A DNA stretch of 64,000 nucleotides from Desulfatitalea tepidiphila (lineage in GTDB: Bacteria > Desulfobacterota > Desulfobacteria > Desulfobacterales > Desulfosarcinaceae), in contig NZ_BCAG01000003.1 of assembly GCF_001293685.1 (NCBI RefSeq), positions 1,302,001 to 1,366,000 of the forward strand. Direction: 5' to 3'. The notes beneath the pieces were generated by a model that saw only the letters and a list, made by a program, of their open reading frames with translations, made no database searches and had not been told where the DNA came from. Position numbers and translations under genes: made by a program. This document shows, piece after piece, positions 9,014 through 18,085 of the stretch; within the stretch, counting starts at the first letter, position 1, and every line of letters begins with the position of its first letter.

Positions 9014-10006
9014 ATGACCTTAAATTACAAAAGATATGCAGCCGTGATCCTGGCTCTGGCGGGTCTGCTGACGATGCCGCTTTCGGCCGTCGCCGAGCAG
9101 AAAGAGAATGCGGGATCTCCTGCCCATGTGGCCATAGTGAATGGTGAAACCATATCCAATCAAGATTACCAAGCCGAATTGGTCCTTTATAAACAGCGGT
9201 TGCAAGCGCAGGGAATGCAGATCCCTGAGGATTTGCAGGATCAGGTGCGGACTGAGGTGCTCAATCAAATGATCGGTCGCGAATTGATCTTTCAGCAAAC
9301 TCAAAAAAGTGGCATCGAGGTCGATTCTGTCCAGGTGGATAGCGAGCTGACGGCCATTAAAGAGCGTTTTGGCGATCCTGAAGCCTTTCAGGCGGCTCTG
9401 AATAAAATGAACATGACCGAGGGCAAGTTGAAAGCCCAGATCGTTGAACGTACGGCCATCAGGTCCTTTATTGAGAAAGAAATCGTTTCCAAGATTCAGG
9501 TTTCGGACGAAGAGGCCAATACTTTTTACAAAGATAATCCCAATTACTTCAAACGGCCCGAAGAGGTGCATGCCCAGCATATCTTGATCAAGTCGAACAA
9601 GGAAGACGACGAAAAGAAAAAAGAGGCGTCTCGTCAGGAGTTGATGAAGATAAAAAAACGCATTGATGCGGGTGAGGACTTCGGCGAACTTGCAAAGGCT
9701 CACTCCCAGTGTCCCAGTGCCCAGAACGGCGGCGACTTAGGCAGTTTTGGCCGAGGTAAAATGGTGCCTGCCTTCGAAGAGGTGGCTTTCGGCTTAAAGG
9801 CCGACGAAGTCAGTGATATCGTGGAGACACAGTTCGGCTATCATCTGATTAAAGTCCTAGAGCATCGCCAGGCGTCTACGGTGGATCTTGAAGAGGCCCG
9901 GCCGCGAATTGTCGCCAACCTTCGCAACCAGAAAATTCAGTCAGAAGTGAATACTTATGTGGAAAAGTTGCGGGGCGAGGCCAAAATCGAGACTTTTCTA
10001 AAGTAA
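9014..10006 (+). CDS. Secreted parvulin-type peptidyl-prolyl isomerase (SurA/PrsA-like)
   Basis: A 330-residue exported chaperone. A signal peptide ends near SAVAEQ, a SurA-like helical N-domain follows (VNGETISNQDYQAEL, then DQVRTEVLNQMIGRELIFQQ), and a PpiC/rotamase domain occupies roughly residues 185-285 with VHAQHILIKS, GEDFGELAKAHSQCPS, GGDLGSFGRGKMVPAFEE and TQFGYHLIKV. It should help fold periplasmic or outer-membrane proteins. The ATG at 9014 follows AAGGAGAG; an in-frame ATG at 8996 precedes that ribosome site and is rejected. The gene is divergent from the DAHP synthase promoter and apparently monocistronic. Confidence 0.93.
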   Translation: MTLNYKRYAAVILALAGLLTMPLSAVAEQKENAGSPAHVAIVNGETISNQDYQAELVLYKQRLQAQGMQIPEDLQDQVRTEVLNQMIGRELIFQQTQKSGIEVDSVQVDSELTAIKERFGDPEAFQAALNKMNMTEGKLKAQIVERTAIRSFIEKEIVSKIQVSDEEANTFYKDNPNYFKRPEEVHAQHILIKSNKEDDEKKKEASRQELMKIKKRIDAGEDFGELAKAHSQCPSAQNGGDLGSFGRGKMVPAFEEVAFGLKADEVSDIVETQFGYHLIKVLEHRQASTVDLEEARPRIVANLRNQKIQSEVNTYVEKLRGEAKIETFLK

Positions 10007-10130
10007 TCGAATTCGCGGATGCGTTAGAACGCCGACGTCGCGAGACTGCCGGTCATAAAAGGATCCTTTGTGGTCGAGAACAGGCCGGCAGATGGTTTGT
10101 GAGACCGGTACGGCCTGCTGGAGGTGTTCC

Positions 10131-10472
10131 ATGACCACATCGATACTGATCAAAAAAACCTCTAATTTCGAAATCGATATTTTCAAGCGTCCCCAGGATG
10201 TGCGCCACCTGAAAATGACCCATGTGGCATTCAGCGGTTCACCGCGCAAACACTGGCACGATTCGTTTAAGGTCATTCTCGTGGCTGATCCTTTTAGCCA
10301 CAACACATTTTACTATGAGTTTCAAATCGAGGATATCGACTACGTTCAGGAGATGCCCAATCTGGTCAGTGTCGATGGCGAGGTGATTCCCATCGTACGC
10401 GTGTGGGTGAAAAAGCGTAGCGTCGCCGTGCGCTGCACGCCTTTCATCGTGGACGATATCGGCATCTTGTGA
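10131..10472 (+). CDS. Conserved small protein of unknown function
   Basis: A 113-residue soluble protein starting at the ATG at 10131, which has GGAGGT 7 nt upstream. It is beta-rich in appearance, with segments MTHVAFSGSPRKH, KVILVADPFSHNTFYYEF and IVRVWVKKRSVAVRCTPF. No signal peptide or membrane segment is present. I have an impression of similar orphan proteins in related sulfate reducers but cannot assign a domain or function. It ends 22 bp before darP and probably shares its transcript. Confidence 0.75.
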   Translation: MTTSILIKKTSNFEIDIFKRPQDVRHLKMTHVAFSGSPRKHWHDSFKVILVADPFSHNTFYYEFQIEDIDYVQEMPNLVSVDGEVIPIVRVWVKKRSVAVRCTPFIVDDIGIL

Positions 10473-10494
10473 TCCGGATGAGGGGTGCTCCCAA

Positions 10495-11007
10495 TTGCCT
10501 TCCGACATTGAAACGCAGGGCCTTGAAACAGCACAGAGGCCAAGCAAAACAAAGCAAAAAAAATCGGCCCACGATGCTCAGCGCGTGGGTGAGGCACTTT
10601 GCGCTCTGAACGATACAAAGCTGAACGCGATCCAGATGCCCGCGGAGTTGCGTGAAGCCGTGGTCGCCGCACGCCATATGCGTCAACATGGTGCGCGGCG
10701 GCGTCAGATGCAATATATCGGCGCTTTGATGCGTCGCGTCGATTTAGCGGCTCTGCAGAAAGAGATCGATTCGGCCAATTTCGAAGGGCATGAAGAAAGA
10801 CGGCGTTTCAAGCAGGTCGAGATTTGGCGGGACGAGCTTGCAGCGGGGGATGAGAGCCGCATGGCATGGCTGGAAGAAGCGTTCCAAAACCTGGAAAAGG
10901 AACATCTTCGCAGCCTGATCGATGCCGTAACCCGTTCAAATGCCGAGGCTGAACGTCGCAAGGCGGGAAAAGCGCTGTTTCGGTACCTTCGACAGCTGGT
11001 CAGTTGA
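10495..11007 (+). CDS. darP: DarP/YjgA (DUF615) ribosome-associated protein
   Basis: A 170-residue, charged, helical protein matching the DUF615/YjgA family, which binds the 50S subunit late in ribosome assembly. Recognisable elements are LCALNDTKLNAIQMP, ELREAVVAAR, RRRQMQYIGALMR and the C-terminal EAERRKAGKALFRYLRQL. The reading frame begins with TTG at 10495, about a dozen bases after an AGGGG element; I see no better in-frame ATG upstream. The 3' end overlaps convergent hemW by 8 bp. The family is best known in gammaproteobacteria, so its presence here is worth noting. Confidence 0.85.
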   Translation: MPSDIETQGLETAQRPSKTKQKKSAHDAQRVGEALCALNDTKLNAIQMPAELREAVVAARHMRQHGARRRQMQYIGALMRRVDLAALQKEIDSANFEGHEERRRFKQVEIWRDELAAGDESRMAWLEEAFQNLEKEHLRSLIDAVTRSNAEAERRKAGKALFRYLRQLVS

Positions 11008-12163
11008 TCATATCCACCAACTCTTCCACGATCCGATCCAGAAAGAGCATGCCCTCAACCGTCAGGCGGCATCGCTGATCGTCTATTTCAATCCAGCCTT
11101 CGGCGGAAAAACGGTCGAGCGCCGTATGGAAATAGAGCTTGAAATCACTGTGAAATCGATTTTGAAAACGGATGAAGTCGATGCCATCGGACTGCCGTAA
11201 CCCCAGGAACAAGGATTCGATCATTTGCTGTTCTTCGGAAAGATGCTCCTGGTCGGATACCGGGAGCTGGCCTTGGGAAAGGGCTTTTAAATAGTCGTCC
11301 AGGAATCGATGGTTCCATCGACGTTCGGGCGGGTTGAAACTGTGGGCCGATGGCCCCAATCCGATATAGGGCACGAAGTTCCAATATTTTTGGTTATGCT
11401 TGGAACGCCAGCGGCTATTTTGGGCGTAATTGGATACTTCATAATGTTCGTACCCGGCGACCCCCAGAAAATCGTGCGTCATGCGAAACAGATCGGCGGT
11501 TCGCAATTCCGACAGCGGGACGACGCGGCCGCTCTGCATGTCCTGGTGCAATGGCGTATGAGGTTCATAGGACAACATGTAACAGGCCAGGTGTTTGGGA
11601 GCCAAACGAATGGCCTGCAACAGATCATTTTTCCAGGTGCTGGTCGATTGATCCGGCAAGCCAAAGATGAGATCCAGGCCGATATTGGTGAAACCTGCCT
11701 CCACACCCGCCCGCACGGCTGCCAAGGCCTGGTCCGCGCTGTGCCTACGGCCTAAAAACGCCAGGTTCTGGTCGTTGAAGGACTGAACGCCGATATTCAA
11801 ACGGTTGAAACCGAAGGCGGCATAATCCTGCAGATCTCGTTTGGTAGCAGTGGCCGGATTGATTTCCAGCGTCATTTCCGCGGTAGGGTCGAGATTGAAA
11901 CAGGCCGCCGCCCAATCGACAATAAGTCCCATCTGTTTGGGTGTCAGAAGCGACGGTGTCCCCCCTCCGATATACAGAGTGTCTGCCCGCGTACCCGTTG
12001 TTGCAGCCAATTTCATTTCGACTTTCAGAGCCTTGAGAAATTCAGGGATGCGGCTCGTATCGATGATCGAGTAGAAATCACAATAGGGGCACTTGCTCTG
12101 GCAAAAGGGGATATGCACATAGATGCCGCTGTCCGCCTTCGTATCGTTTTCCTGCTGACGCAT
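11000..12163 (-). CDS. hemW: HemW-type radical SAM heme chaperone
   Basis: A 387-residue radical SAM protein. The [4Fe-4S] motif CQSKCPYC lies at residues 21-28 and is followed by DF rather than the extra Cys of true HemN, marking it as HemW. LYIGGGTPSLL, the SFNDQNLAFLGRRH segment and the HNQKYW motif are also typical. HemW inserts heme into acceptor proteins and is not a coproporphyrinogen oxidase, though often annotated as such. It ends convergently on darP with an 8-bp overlap and lies 40 bp downstream of the internally duplicated 144-residue gene. Confidence 0.93.
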   Translation of the reverse strand: MRQQENDTKADSGIYVHIPFCQSKCPYCDFYSIIDTSRIPEFLKALKVEMKLAATTGTRADTLYIGGGTPSLLTPKQMGLIVDWAAACFNLDPTAEMTLEINPATATKRDLQDYAAFGFNRLNIGVQSFNDQNLAFLGRRHSADQALAAVRAGVEAGFTNIGLDLIFGLPDQSTSTWKNDLLQAIRLAPKHLACYMLSYEPHTPLHQDMQSGRVVPLSELRTADLFRMTHDFLGVAGYEHYEVSNYAQNSRWRSKHNQKYWNFVPYIGLGPSAHSFNPPERRWNHRFLDDYLKALSQGQLPVSDQEHLSEEQQMIESLFLGLRQSDGIDFIRFQNRFHSDFKLYFHTALDRFSAEGWIEIDDQRCRLTVEGMLFLDRIVEELVDMIN

Positions 12164-12203
12164 GGGTTCTTTTTCCTGAAATGGGGAGATTGCCGCGAAA
12201 CCG

Positions 12204-12638
12204 TCAGAATGCGCCTATCTGGCATTTGGATATCTTCACCTTCATGGCATTGCAGAACTTGGCGATTCGGGCTCTCGGAATGCCCCGCGCATCTGCGATC
12301 CGCCAAGCATCGGCGCACCCCAAGCGTCCATCGATGACCGCCGCTTCGATGTCGGCCCGAAATTCAGGCGGTACGGTATCTGACGATGCTGCATCCTCAT
12401 GCGGTTGTCCGTGACCGAAGAGACCCAGCTGACATTGGGATATGCGAGCCTCCAGCAGATCGATACCAACCCCCACCTCCTGGGGTTCGACGCCAAGGGC
12501 CGCGGCGATGTCGTGGGCCGCGCGGCAGGTGATTTTGTTGTCCGTCATTTTGTCTCGGATCGCTTGTTCTATGGATGGTGACACGCGAGTTCCAGGGGGG
12601 TGTTTGGCGGCATAGTGGCCTGCATTCTGTTTGGACAT
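12204..12638 (-). CDS. Uncharacterised protein with two tandem HTH-like repeats
   Basis: A 144-residue protein with a good CAGGAG ribosome site. It is built from two copies of one module. The first contains ITCRAAHDIAAALGV...ARISQCQLGLFG (about residues 36-76); the second contains LGCADAWRIADARGI...VKISKCQIGAF (about residues 105-144). Each has a Cys in the first helix, an A-x-x-IA-x-x-x-G turn as in helix-turn-helix folds, and a C-terminal KIS-x-CQ-x-G-x-F tail. A DNA-binding or small-molecule-binding role is possible, and the invariant Cys pairs could bind a metal or a cluster. I cannot name the family. It lies just upstream of hemW in the same direction. Confidence 0.8.
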   Translation of the reverse strand: MSKQNAGHYAAKHPPGTRVSPSIEQAIRDKMTDNKITCRAAHDIAAALGVEPQEVGVGIDLLEARISQCQLGLFGHGQPHEDAASSDTVPPEFRADIEAAVIDGRLGCADAWRIADARGIPRARIAKFCNAMKVKISKCQIGAF

Positions 12639-12683
12639 TGGCGTTCTCCTGTGAGATCATATTGAGGATTCACTTCCCATTGG

Positions 12684-12728
12684 GTGCCCATCCGTAGCTG
12701 ATCCATATGGCTCTTCGTGGGCGGACAC
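12684..12728. repeat. Possible vestige of the 141-bp palindromic element
   Basis: A 45-bp stretch starts GTGCCCATCC and ends GGGCGGACAC, the same ends as the element family described at 24485, 38130, 42075 and 53600, but almost all the interior is missing. It lies upstream of the minus-strand 144-residue gene. The match may be an internal deletion derivative or coincidence. Confidence 0.35.
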
Positions 12729-12911
12729 CAGATAATTGGCCGTATGTCGTCAGGTTCCGTTCGACACTGCGCCAATCCCGAAACAACGAACATTAACATA
12801 GTGGTCATTGGGGTGCAAATCCGCTATGATAAAAATTAATTTTTCATGAAGATCCATCCAGGACCGCAGCCTGGCACGTGTCAGACATGAACGTCATCAT
12901 TTAAAAAAATT

Positions 12912-14195
12912 ATGGATATTACCGGCATCTTCAAGGCGATCCTCTCGCCCGATCAAGAACAGATTTCAGGGCCTTTTGAAGGTTTGCGTCCGGGCGAGAG
13001 TTTGACGGGCAAGGTGCTGCGGGTGGAAGCCGACGGCAGACTGCTGATCGATTTGGGCAGGTTCCGGGCCCTGGCTCAGGCCAACATTCCTGCCCAGCCC
13101 GGCCAACGGCTGAATCTGATTGTCGAGACGGTTGGTGATCCGATTCACTTGCGGTTGCAACAGCAAGCAGATGCGTCTGCGGCCCGGCCTGTGCCGGAAA
13201 TGGCGCCGACGTTTATGTTCAAACCCGCCGAACTGCAACTCATCGCCAAAACCATTGCCAGGCTCGTCGGCCGGGTGCCCATGCCGGCCCAAACCCAGAC
13301 CCTGGCTGACAGCGGAAAGCCGGTTGCCGTCGAGCCGCTTCCCGAAGGTTTCAACTCGAGGGGGAATCTCCCGGCTCTCGGCGTGGTAAAGGGCGCAGTG
13401 CAGGCGAACAGTGCGGTGCGGCCTATCGAACAGTCCCTGCTGCAGTTGGGCGTTTTCCTGGCAAAGCCAAGCATTGATGCGCCGGTTCAACAATGGGTGG
13501 AGGTGCTGCGCTCGCACGTCGAGGACAACGGTCACCTATTTGAAACGCGGTTGGCCCATGTCCTGGAATCCGCCCACCAGGGTGCCGAAAAGGGCGCTGA
13601 ACCCGCATTGCAGGGCGTCCTGAGGCATGATTTGAAACCCCAATTGCTGACCCTCAAAAGCTTTCTATCGGCATCGGACGATCAGGTCGTCGCCGCATTG
13701 GCCCAACGCGCCGACGCCCAGGAAGTCGCCATGCTGCGCCAAGCCGTGGATCGGCTCCTGGGCCATGTCGAACAGCAGCAACAAAGGGGGATTCAGCGTT
13801 CGGGAGACGGCGATACCTTTCAGGTGTTCGCCCACCTGTTGCCGGTTAAAGAGGATGCCGAGCCGGTGCGAATCAAGATCTACTATCCTCGAAAGCGTGC
13901 CGGCGGCCAGGAGCGGGAGCCGCACCGGATCGCGCTGCTGCTGACCATGGATCGCCTGGGGTCGGTGCGCGCCGACATCGCCATGGTCGGGCGGCTGTTG
14001 AGTGTCCGTTTCTTTGTCGAGGATCGATCGGTTTGCGACATCTTCGATCACCATCTGCACCTGATAGACGAACTGTTGGCAGGATATTTCGATCAAGTCG
14101 ATGTCGCCGCCTTTGTATCCAAAGAGAAGATCGACCAGTTCGAAGGCGAGGACTTGACCGGCGTGCCGGCCGGCAAGGTGGATGTGACGATTTAA
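12912..14195 (+). CDS. FliK-like flagellar hook-length-control-type protein
   Basis: A 427-residue protein whose C-terminal part (about residues 295-425) resembles the FliK C-terminal domain: an amphipathic beta-rich stretch PVRIKIYYPRKR, HRIALLLTMDRLGSVRADI and a final DVTI. The N-terminal region has an OB-like start (GESLTGKVLRVEADGRLLID) and a long Ala/Gln/Pro-rich middle, as in FliK ruler regions. The FlhB C-terminal-like gene follows 44 bp downstream, a pairing also seen for ylqG-ylqH in Bacillus. No other flagellar gene is in the window, so it may work outside the main flagellar cluster. The family assignment is moderately secure. Confidence 0.75.
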   Translation: MDITGIFKAILSPDQEQISGPFEGLRPGESLTGKVLRVEADGRLLIDLGRFRALAQANIPAQPGQRLNLIVETVGDPIHLRLQQQADASAARPVPEMAPTFMFKPAELQLIAKTIARLVGRVPMPAQTQTLADSGKPVAVEPLPEGFNSRGNLPALGVVKGAVQANSAVRPIEQSLLQLGVFLAKPSIDAPVQQWVEVLRSHVEDNGHLFETRLAHVLESAHQGAEKGAEPALQGVLRHDLKPQLLTLKSFLSASDDQVVAALAQRADAQEVAMLRQAVDRLLGHVEQQQQRGIQRSGDGDTFQVFAHLLPVKEDAEPVRIKIYYPRKRAGGQEREPHRIALLLTMDRLGSVRADIAMVGRLLSVRFFVEDRSVCDIFDHHLHLIDELLAGYFDQVDVAAFVSKEKIDQFEGEDLTGVPAGKVDVTI

Positions 14196-14239
14196 GAGCT
14201 TGACATCCTGACAACCAGAAGGGGGTTGGATACCTTACG

Positions 14240-14506
14240 ATGTCTGATCAGCAACCCAAGAAAGCGGCAGCCCTGCGCTATGATCAGATTCAGGATCGAG
14301 CGCCGAAGGTCGTGGCCAAGGGGCGTGGCAAAATGGCGGCGCGGATAGTGGCGGCGGCTCAAGAGCATGGTGTCCCGCTTGTCGAGGACCCCAATCTGGT
14401 GCAGATGCTCGAGACGCTCGATATCGACACCGAGATTCCGTCCGAGCTTTACCAGGCCGTCGCAGAGGTATTGGTTTTTGTCTATCGCCTGAATCGAAGC
14501 AGATGA
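14240..14506 (+). CDS. FlhB C-terminal-domain-like protein (YlqH/FhlB type)
   Basis: An 88-residue protein equivalent to the cytoplasmic part of FlhB/YscU that follows the NPTH autocleavage site. AALRYDQI, APKVVAKGRGKMAARI, HGVPLVEDPNLV and IPSELYQAVAEVLVFVYRL are clearly FlhB-like, but there is no membrane domain and no NPTH. Such stand-alone proteins can substitute for the cleaved FlhB C-terminal fragment in some bacteria. It sits between the FliK-like gene and recB, and its stop codon overlaps the recB ATG by 4 bp. Confidence 0.9.
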   Translation: MSDQQPKKAAALRYDQIQDRAPKVVAKGRGKMAARIVAAAQEHGVPLVEDPNLVQMLETLDIDTEIPSELYQAVAEVLVFVYRLNRSR

Positions 14507-17500
14507 AATCATTTGAATTGATGCAATCGCCCCTGGCGGGCGTCCAACTCATAGAGGCAGGTGCCGGTACCGGTAAAACCTACAACATTGCCGCTCTTTT
14601 TCTGCGTTTGATTGTGGAGAGGGGGTTGGGGATCCATGAAATCTTGGTGGTCACCTATACCAAGGCGGCCACCGAAGAGTTGAAGAGTCGTATAAGGCAC
14701 AGATTGGTGAGTGCCAAAACATGCCTGATATATGGGAGTTTAGATAAATTAGTTGATGCGATAGTTGAGCGTTGCGGGGATCGGGATATCGCTCTCCAGC
14801 GTATCGTCGACGCGCTCACGGATTTCGATCGGGCCGCTATTTTCACCATTCATGGTTTCTGCCAGCGTCTGTTGAACCATTTTTGCCTTTGAGACCGGCT
14901 ACCTGTTCGACGCTCGACTCGTTCAGGACGATCAACCCGTGGTGCTGGAAATGGCCGAGGATTTTTGGCGGCGTTACCTCTCTCCAGCCCCCGCTGAGTT
15001 GGTCGCTTTTGCCATCAACCATCTCAAGGGACCCGAGGAACTGGCCGCCTTGTTTCACCAATGCCGCGCCCCTCAAGCGGACGTCCTGCCGCCGGCCATA
15101 GAACCACCCCTGACGGCTATCGAGGATTGGCGAAACGCGGCCCGTCAGGTTGCTCAGGCGTGGCCTACCTCAAGGCAGGCGGTCCTGGGACTGCTTGCCT
15201 CAGAGGGGTTGAATGCCAAATACTACGGTAAATGTGCGCCCGACCCGAAGTCATCAGCCAAAACCACCCCGCGACAAGCACTGTTGGCCCTGCTGGCCAG
15301 TCAAATGGATGGCTGGGACGGACGCTATCCATGTGTCGACCTGCTGGAGCGTTTGGCACCTTCCTTTTTGGTCAAGGCCACCAAAAAAAAATTCATCACA
15401 CCACAGCACTCTTTTTTTGAACTCTGCGAGCATGCCCTCGCCTGCCAGGTGGAGATGGAAACCCAGATGGCCTCCTATTTGCGTTATCTCAAGGCGCGAC
15501 TGCTCAACGAGGCCAGAGAGCGATTGGACGAAAAAAAGCGTCGGCAGAACATGCTGTTTTTCGATGACCTGCTGATTCAGGTGCATCGTGCCCTTCAAAG
15601 CCAAAATGCGCCAGGACTCGTCCAGGCAATCCGCGGTCAATACCGAGCCGCCCTCGTGGACGAATTTCAAGATACCGACGCGCTTCAATATGAAATTTTC
15701 ACCCGTCTTTTCTCCGATGAAAGTGCATTGCTTTTTATGATAGGCGACCCCAAGCAGGCCATTTACAGCTTTCGCGGGGCGGATCTGTTCTCCTATTTAA
15801 GGGCCAAGGCAGAGGCCCCACATCAATACACGCTGGCCCAGAACTGGCGCGCCACCCCCCAGTTGGTCCGGGCCATCAATGCCTTGTTCGTCGGCCATCC
15901 GGCACCGTTCGGATACCCGCAAATCGGCTATCCGCCGGCTGTGGCCGCGCGACCGGATACGCTACCCGGAATGACGCCTTTTCACCTTTGGTATGTAACC
16001 AGAGGGGAAACGCAGGAGCCGACACGACCCATTGCCCAGGAGGCGGCCACCGACCTGATCGTCGCCGCCGTGGCCGAGGAGATCGTGGCGCTTCTCAGCC
16101 GAAAAGAGGCCCAAATTTCTTTCGAACCCCAGCAAATTGCGGTGCTGACCCGCACTCACAGGCAGGCCCAGAAGGTCAAAAGCGCCCTTTCCGAGCGCCG
16201 GGTGCCGGCCGTACTGCACAGCGCGGGAAGCGTGTTCGAAACGCGTGAGGCCGACGCCTTGGGCTTCCTATTGGAAGCAGTGGCCGCCCCGTCGGATCCC
16301 TTTCGGGTGAGGGCCGCTCTGGCATGCGAGCTGATCGGTGCCCCTGCCAGGGAGCTTTGCGCCTCGGTCGAGGCGCCGACCCCCGAGTGGGAGGCGCGTT
16401 GGGCAAGGTTCGGTGACTATCATCATGTCTGGCAGCAAGAGGGATTCTACCCCATGTTCACCCGGATCATGACGGGCGAGGGGATCAAAGAACGCCTGCT
16501 TTGCCACCCGGATGGCGAGCGCCGCTTGACCAACTTGCTCCATCTGGCAGAACTGCTGCACCAGGCCTCGTCTCTCAATTCCCTGCGACCGGAAATGCTG
16601 CTCGCATGGTTCGAACGCCAACGCCGGGATGGGGGTCAGAGCGAAGATGTTCAAAAGCTTCGCCTGGAAAGCGATGCCAAGGCCGTACGCATCATTACCA
16701 TTCATAAAAGCAAAGGCTTGCAATTCGATGTGGTTTTCTGTCCGTTCGTCTGGGCCGGTGCCCGGACCGACGACAAGAGTATCGCCTTCCACGATCCCGA
16801 CGCCGGTCATCGGCTCACATACGCTATCGGGCCGGACATCGACCCGGGATATTCAGAACTGGCCTTGCAGGAGACGTTGGCAGAGAACATACGATTACTG
16901 TATGTGGCCGTCACCCGAGCCAAGAAGACATGCTACCTGGCATGGGGCTGCATCCGAGGCACCGAAATATCGGCGCCGGCCTATTTGTTTCATGGTCCAT
17001 TCGATGGTGAACTGACGGGTAAAAGCATTGGCGCGCTGAAACTCAAAATGGCGGCGATGACCGATGCTCAGCTCATCTCGGAGTTGGCTCTCCTGGAAAA
17101 GCGGGCCGAGGGAACCATCTGCGTTCAACCTTTGCCGCAATCCACCGGGACTTTCCACAACGCCACTCACGATATTGCGGAGTTGATCGATCCGCGCCGG
17201 TTCCGAAGCCACTTGGATACCCGATGGCGGATTGCCAGCTTTTCGAACTTGACGGCCGGTGCCGCACTCCATGAGGTGGATGCTGCCGACCGGGATGCCG
17301 ATCAGGTTACGGCACCCGCAGGCCAAGGCGAGGCGTCGAGAGTGCCTTCCATCTTCAGCTTTCCGAAGGGTGCCCAGGCCGGCCTGTTTTTTCACGATCT
17401 GCTGGAGCATTGGGACTTTACCAATATGGACGACGCAGAGCAGCGCGCACTGGCGGTCGCCAAGCTGACCCACCATGAATATGACATCGAGTGGCTCGAT

Positions 17501-18085
17501 GCCGTTGTGGGCATGATGTCGCGATTGGGCCGGGTGCGCCTCGGTGCCCATGGGCAGGGGGCCCCCTTTTGCCTTTCGCAGGTGCCGTGGGGGCAACGGA
17601 TCAACGAAATGGAGTTTCATTTTCCACTTAAGCAGATCGATGCTCAAACGCTGGGGCGGATTTTCGATGGCCACGGTCTGTCTCTGACGCCACACCAGTG
17701 GACTCGCCTCCATTTTTCGCCGATCCACGGCTTCATGAAGGGATATGTCGACATGATTTTTGCCCACGACGGCCGCTACTATCTCGTGGACTGGAAGTCC
17801 AATCACCTGGGCAACAGCCTCGATGAGTATCATCCGCAACACCTGTCCAACACCATGGCCGACGCATTTTACCATCTGCAATACCACCTGTACGTCGTCG
17901 CCCTCGACCAGTGGCTGCGCAGACGGGTCGGCGGCTATCGTTACGAGGCGCACTTCGGAGGTGTTTACTATATTTTTCTGCGGGGGATAGGGGAGCCCGA
18001 TGCGGATACCGGCATTTATTACGACCTTCCCGGTGAAGGGTTGGTAGACACCCTGCGAGAGGCGCTATTGGAAGAGTGCCGATGA
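14503..18085 (+). pseudogene. recB: Exodeoxyribonuclease V beta subunit (RecB), interrupted by a +1 frameshift
   Basis: RecB homologue encoded in two overlapping frames. The first frame (14503-14892) gives the N-terminal 129 residues, with Walker A EAGAGTGKT and VVTYTKAATEELKSR, and ends ...IHGFCQRLLNHF then a stop. The second frame, open from about 14885 to 18085, continues with AFETGYLFDARLVQDDQP. It carries the Walker B region LVDEFQDTDALQYEIF, IGDPKQAIYSFRGADL, TIHKSKGLQFDVVF, VAVTRAKK and the nuclease motif YLVDWKSNHLG near the C-terminus. Removing one T from the T5 run at 14880-14884 restores one protein of about 1193 residues. The rest of the gene is intact, so the shift is recent, a sequencing error, or a slippage site. 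It starts by ATGA overlap with the flhB-like gene and ends overlapping recD. Confidence 0.9.

Noticed and set aside
14880-14890. Programmed +1 frameshifting in recB
   Set aside because: No rare-codon stop context or stimulatory structure of a known programmed site was seen; a mutation or a sequencing error is simpler.
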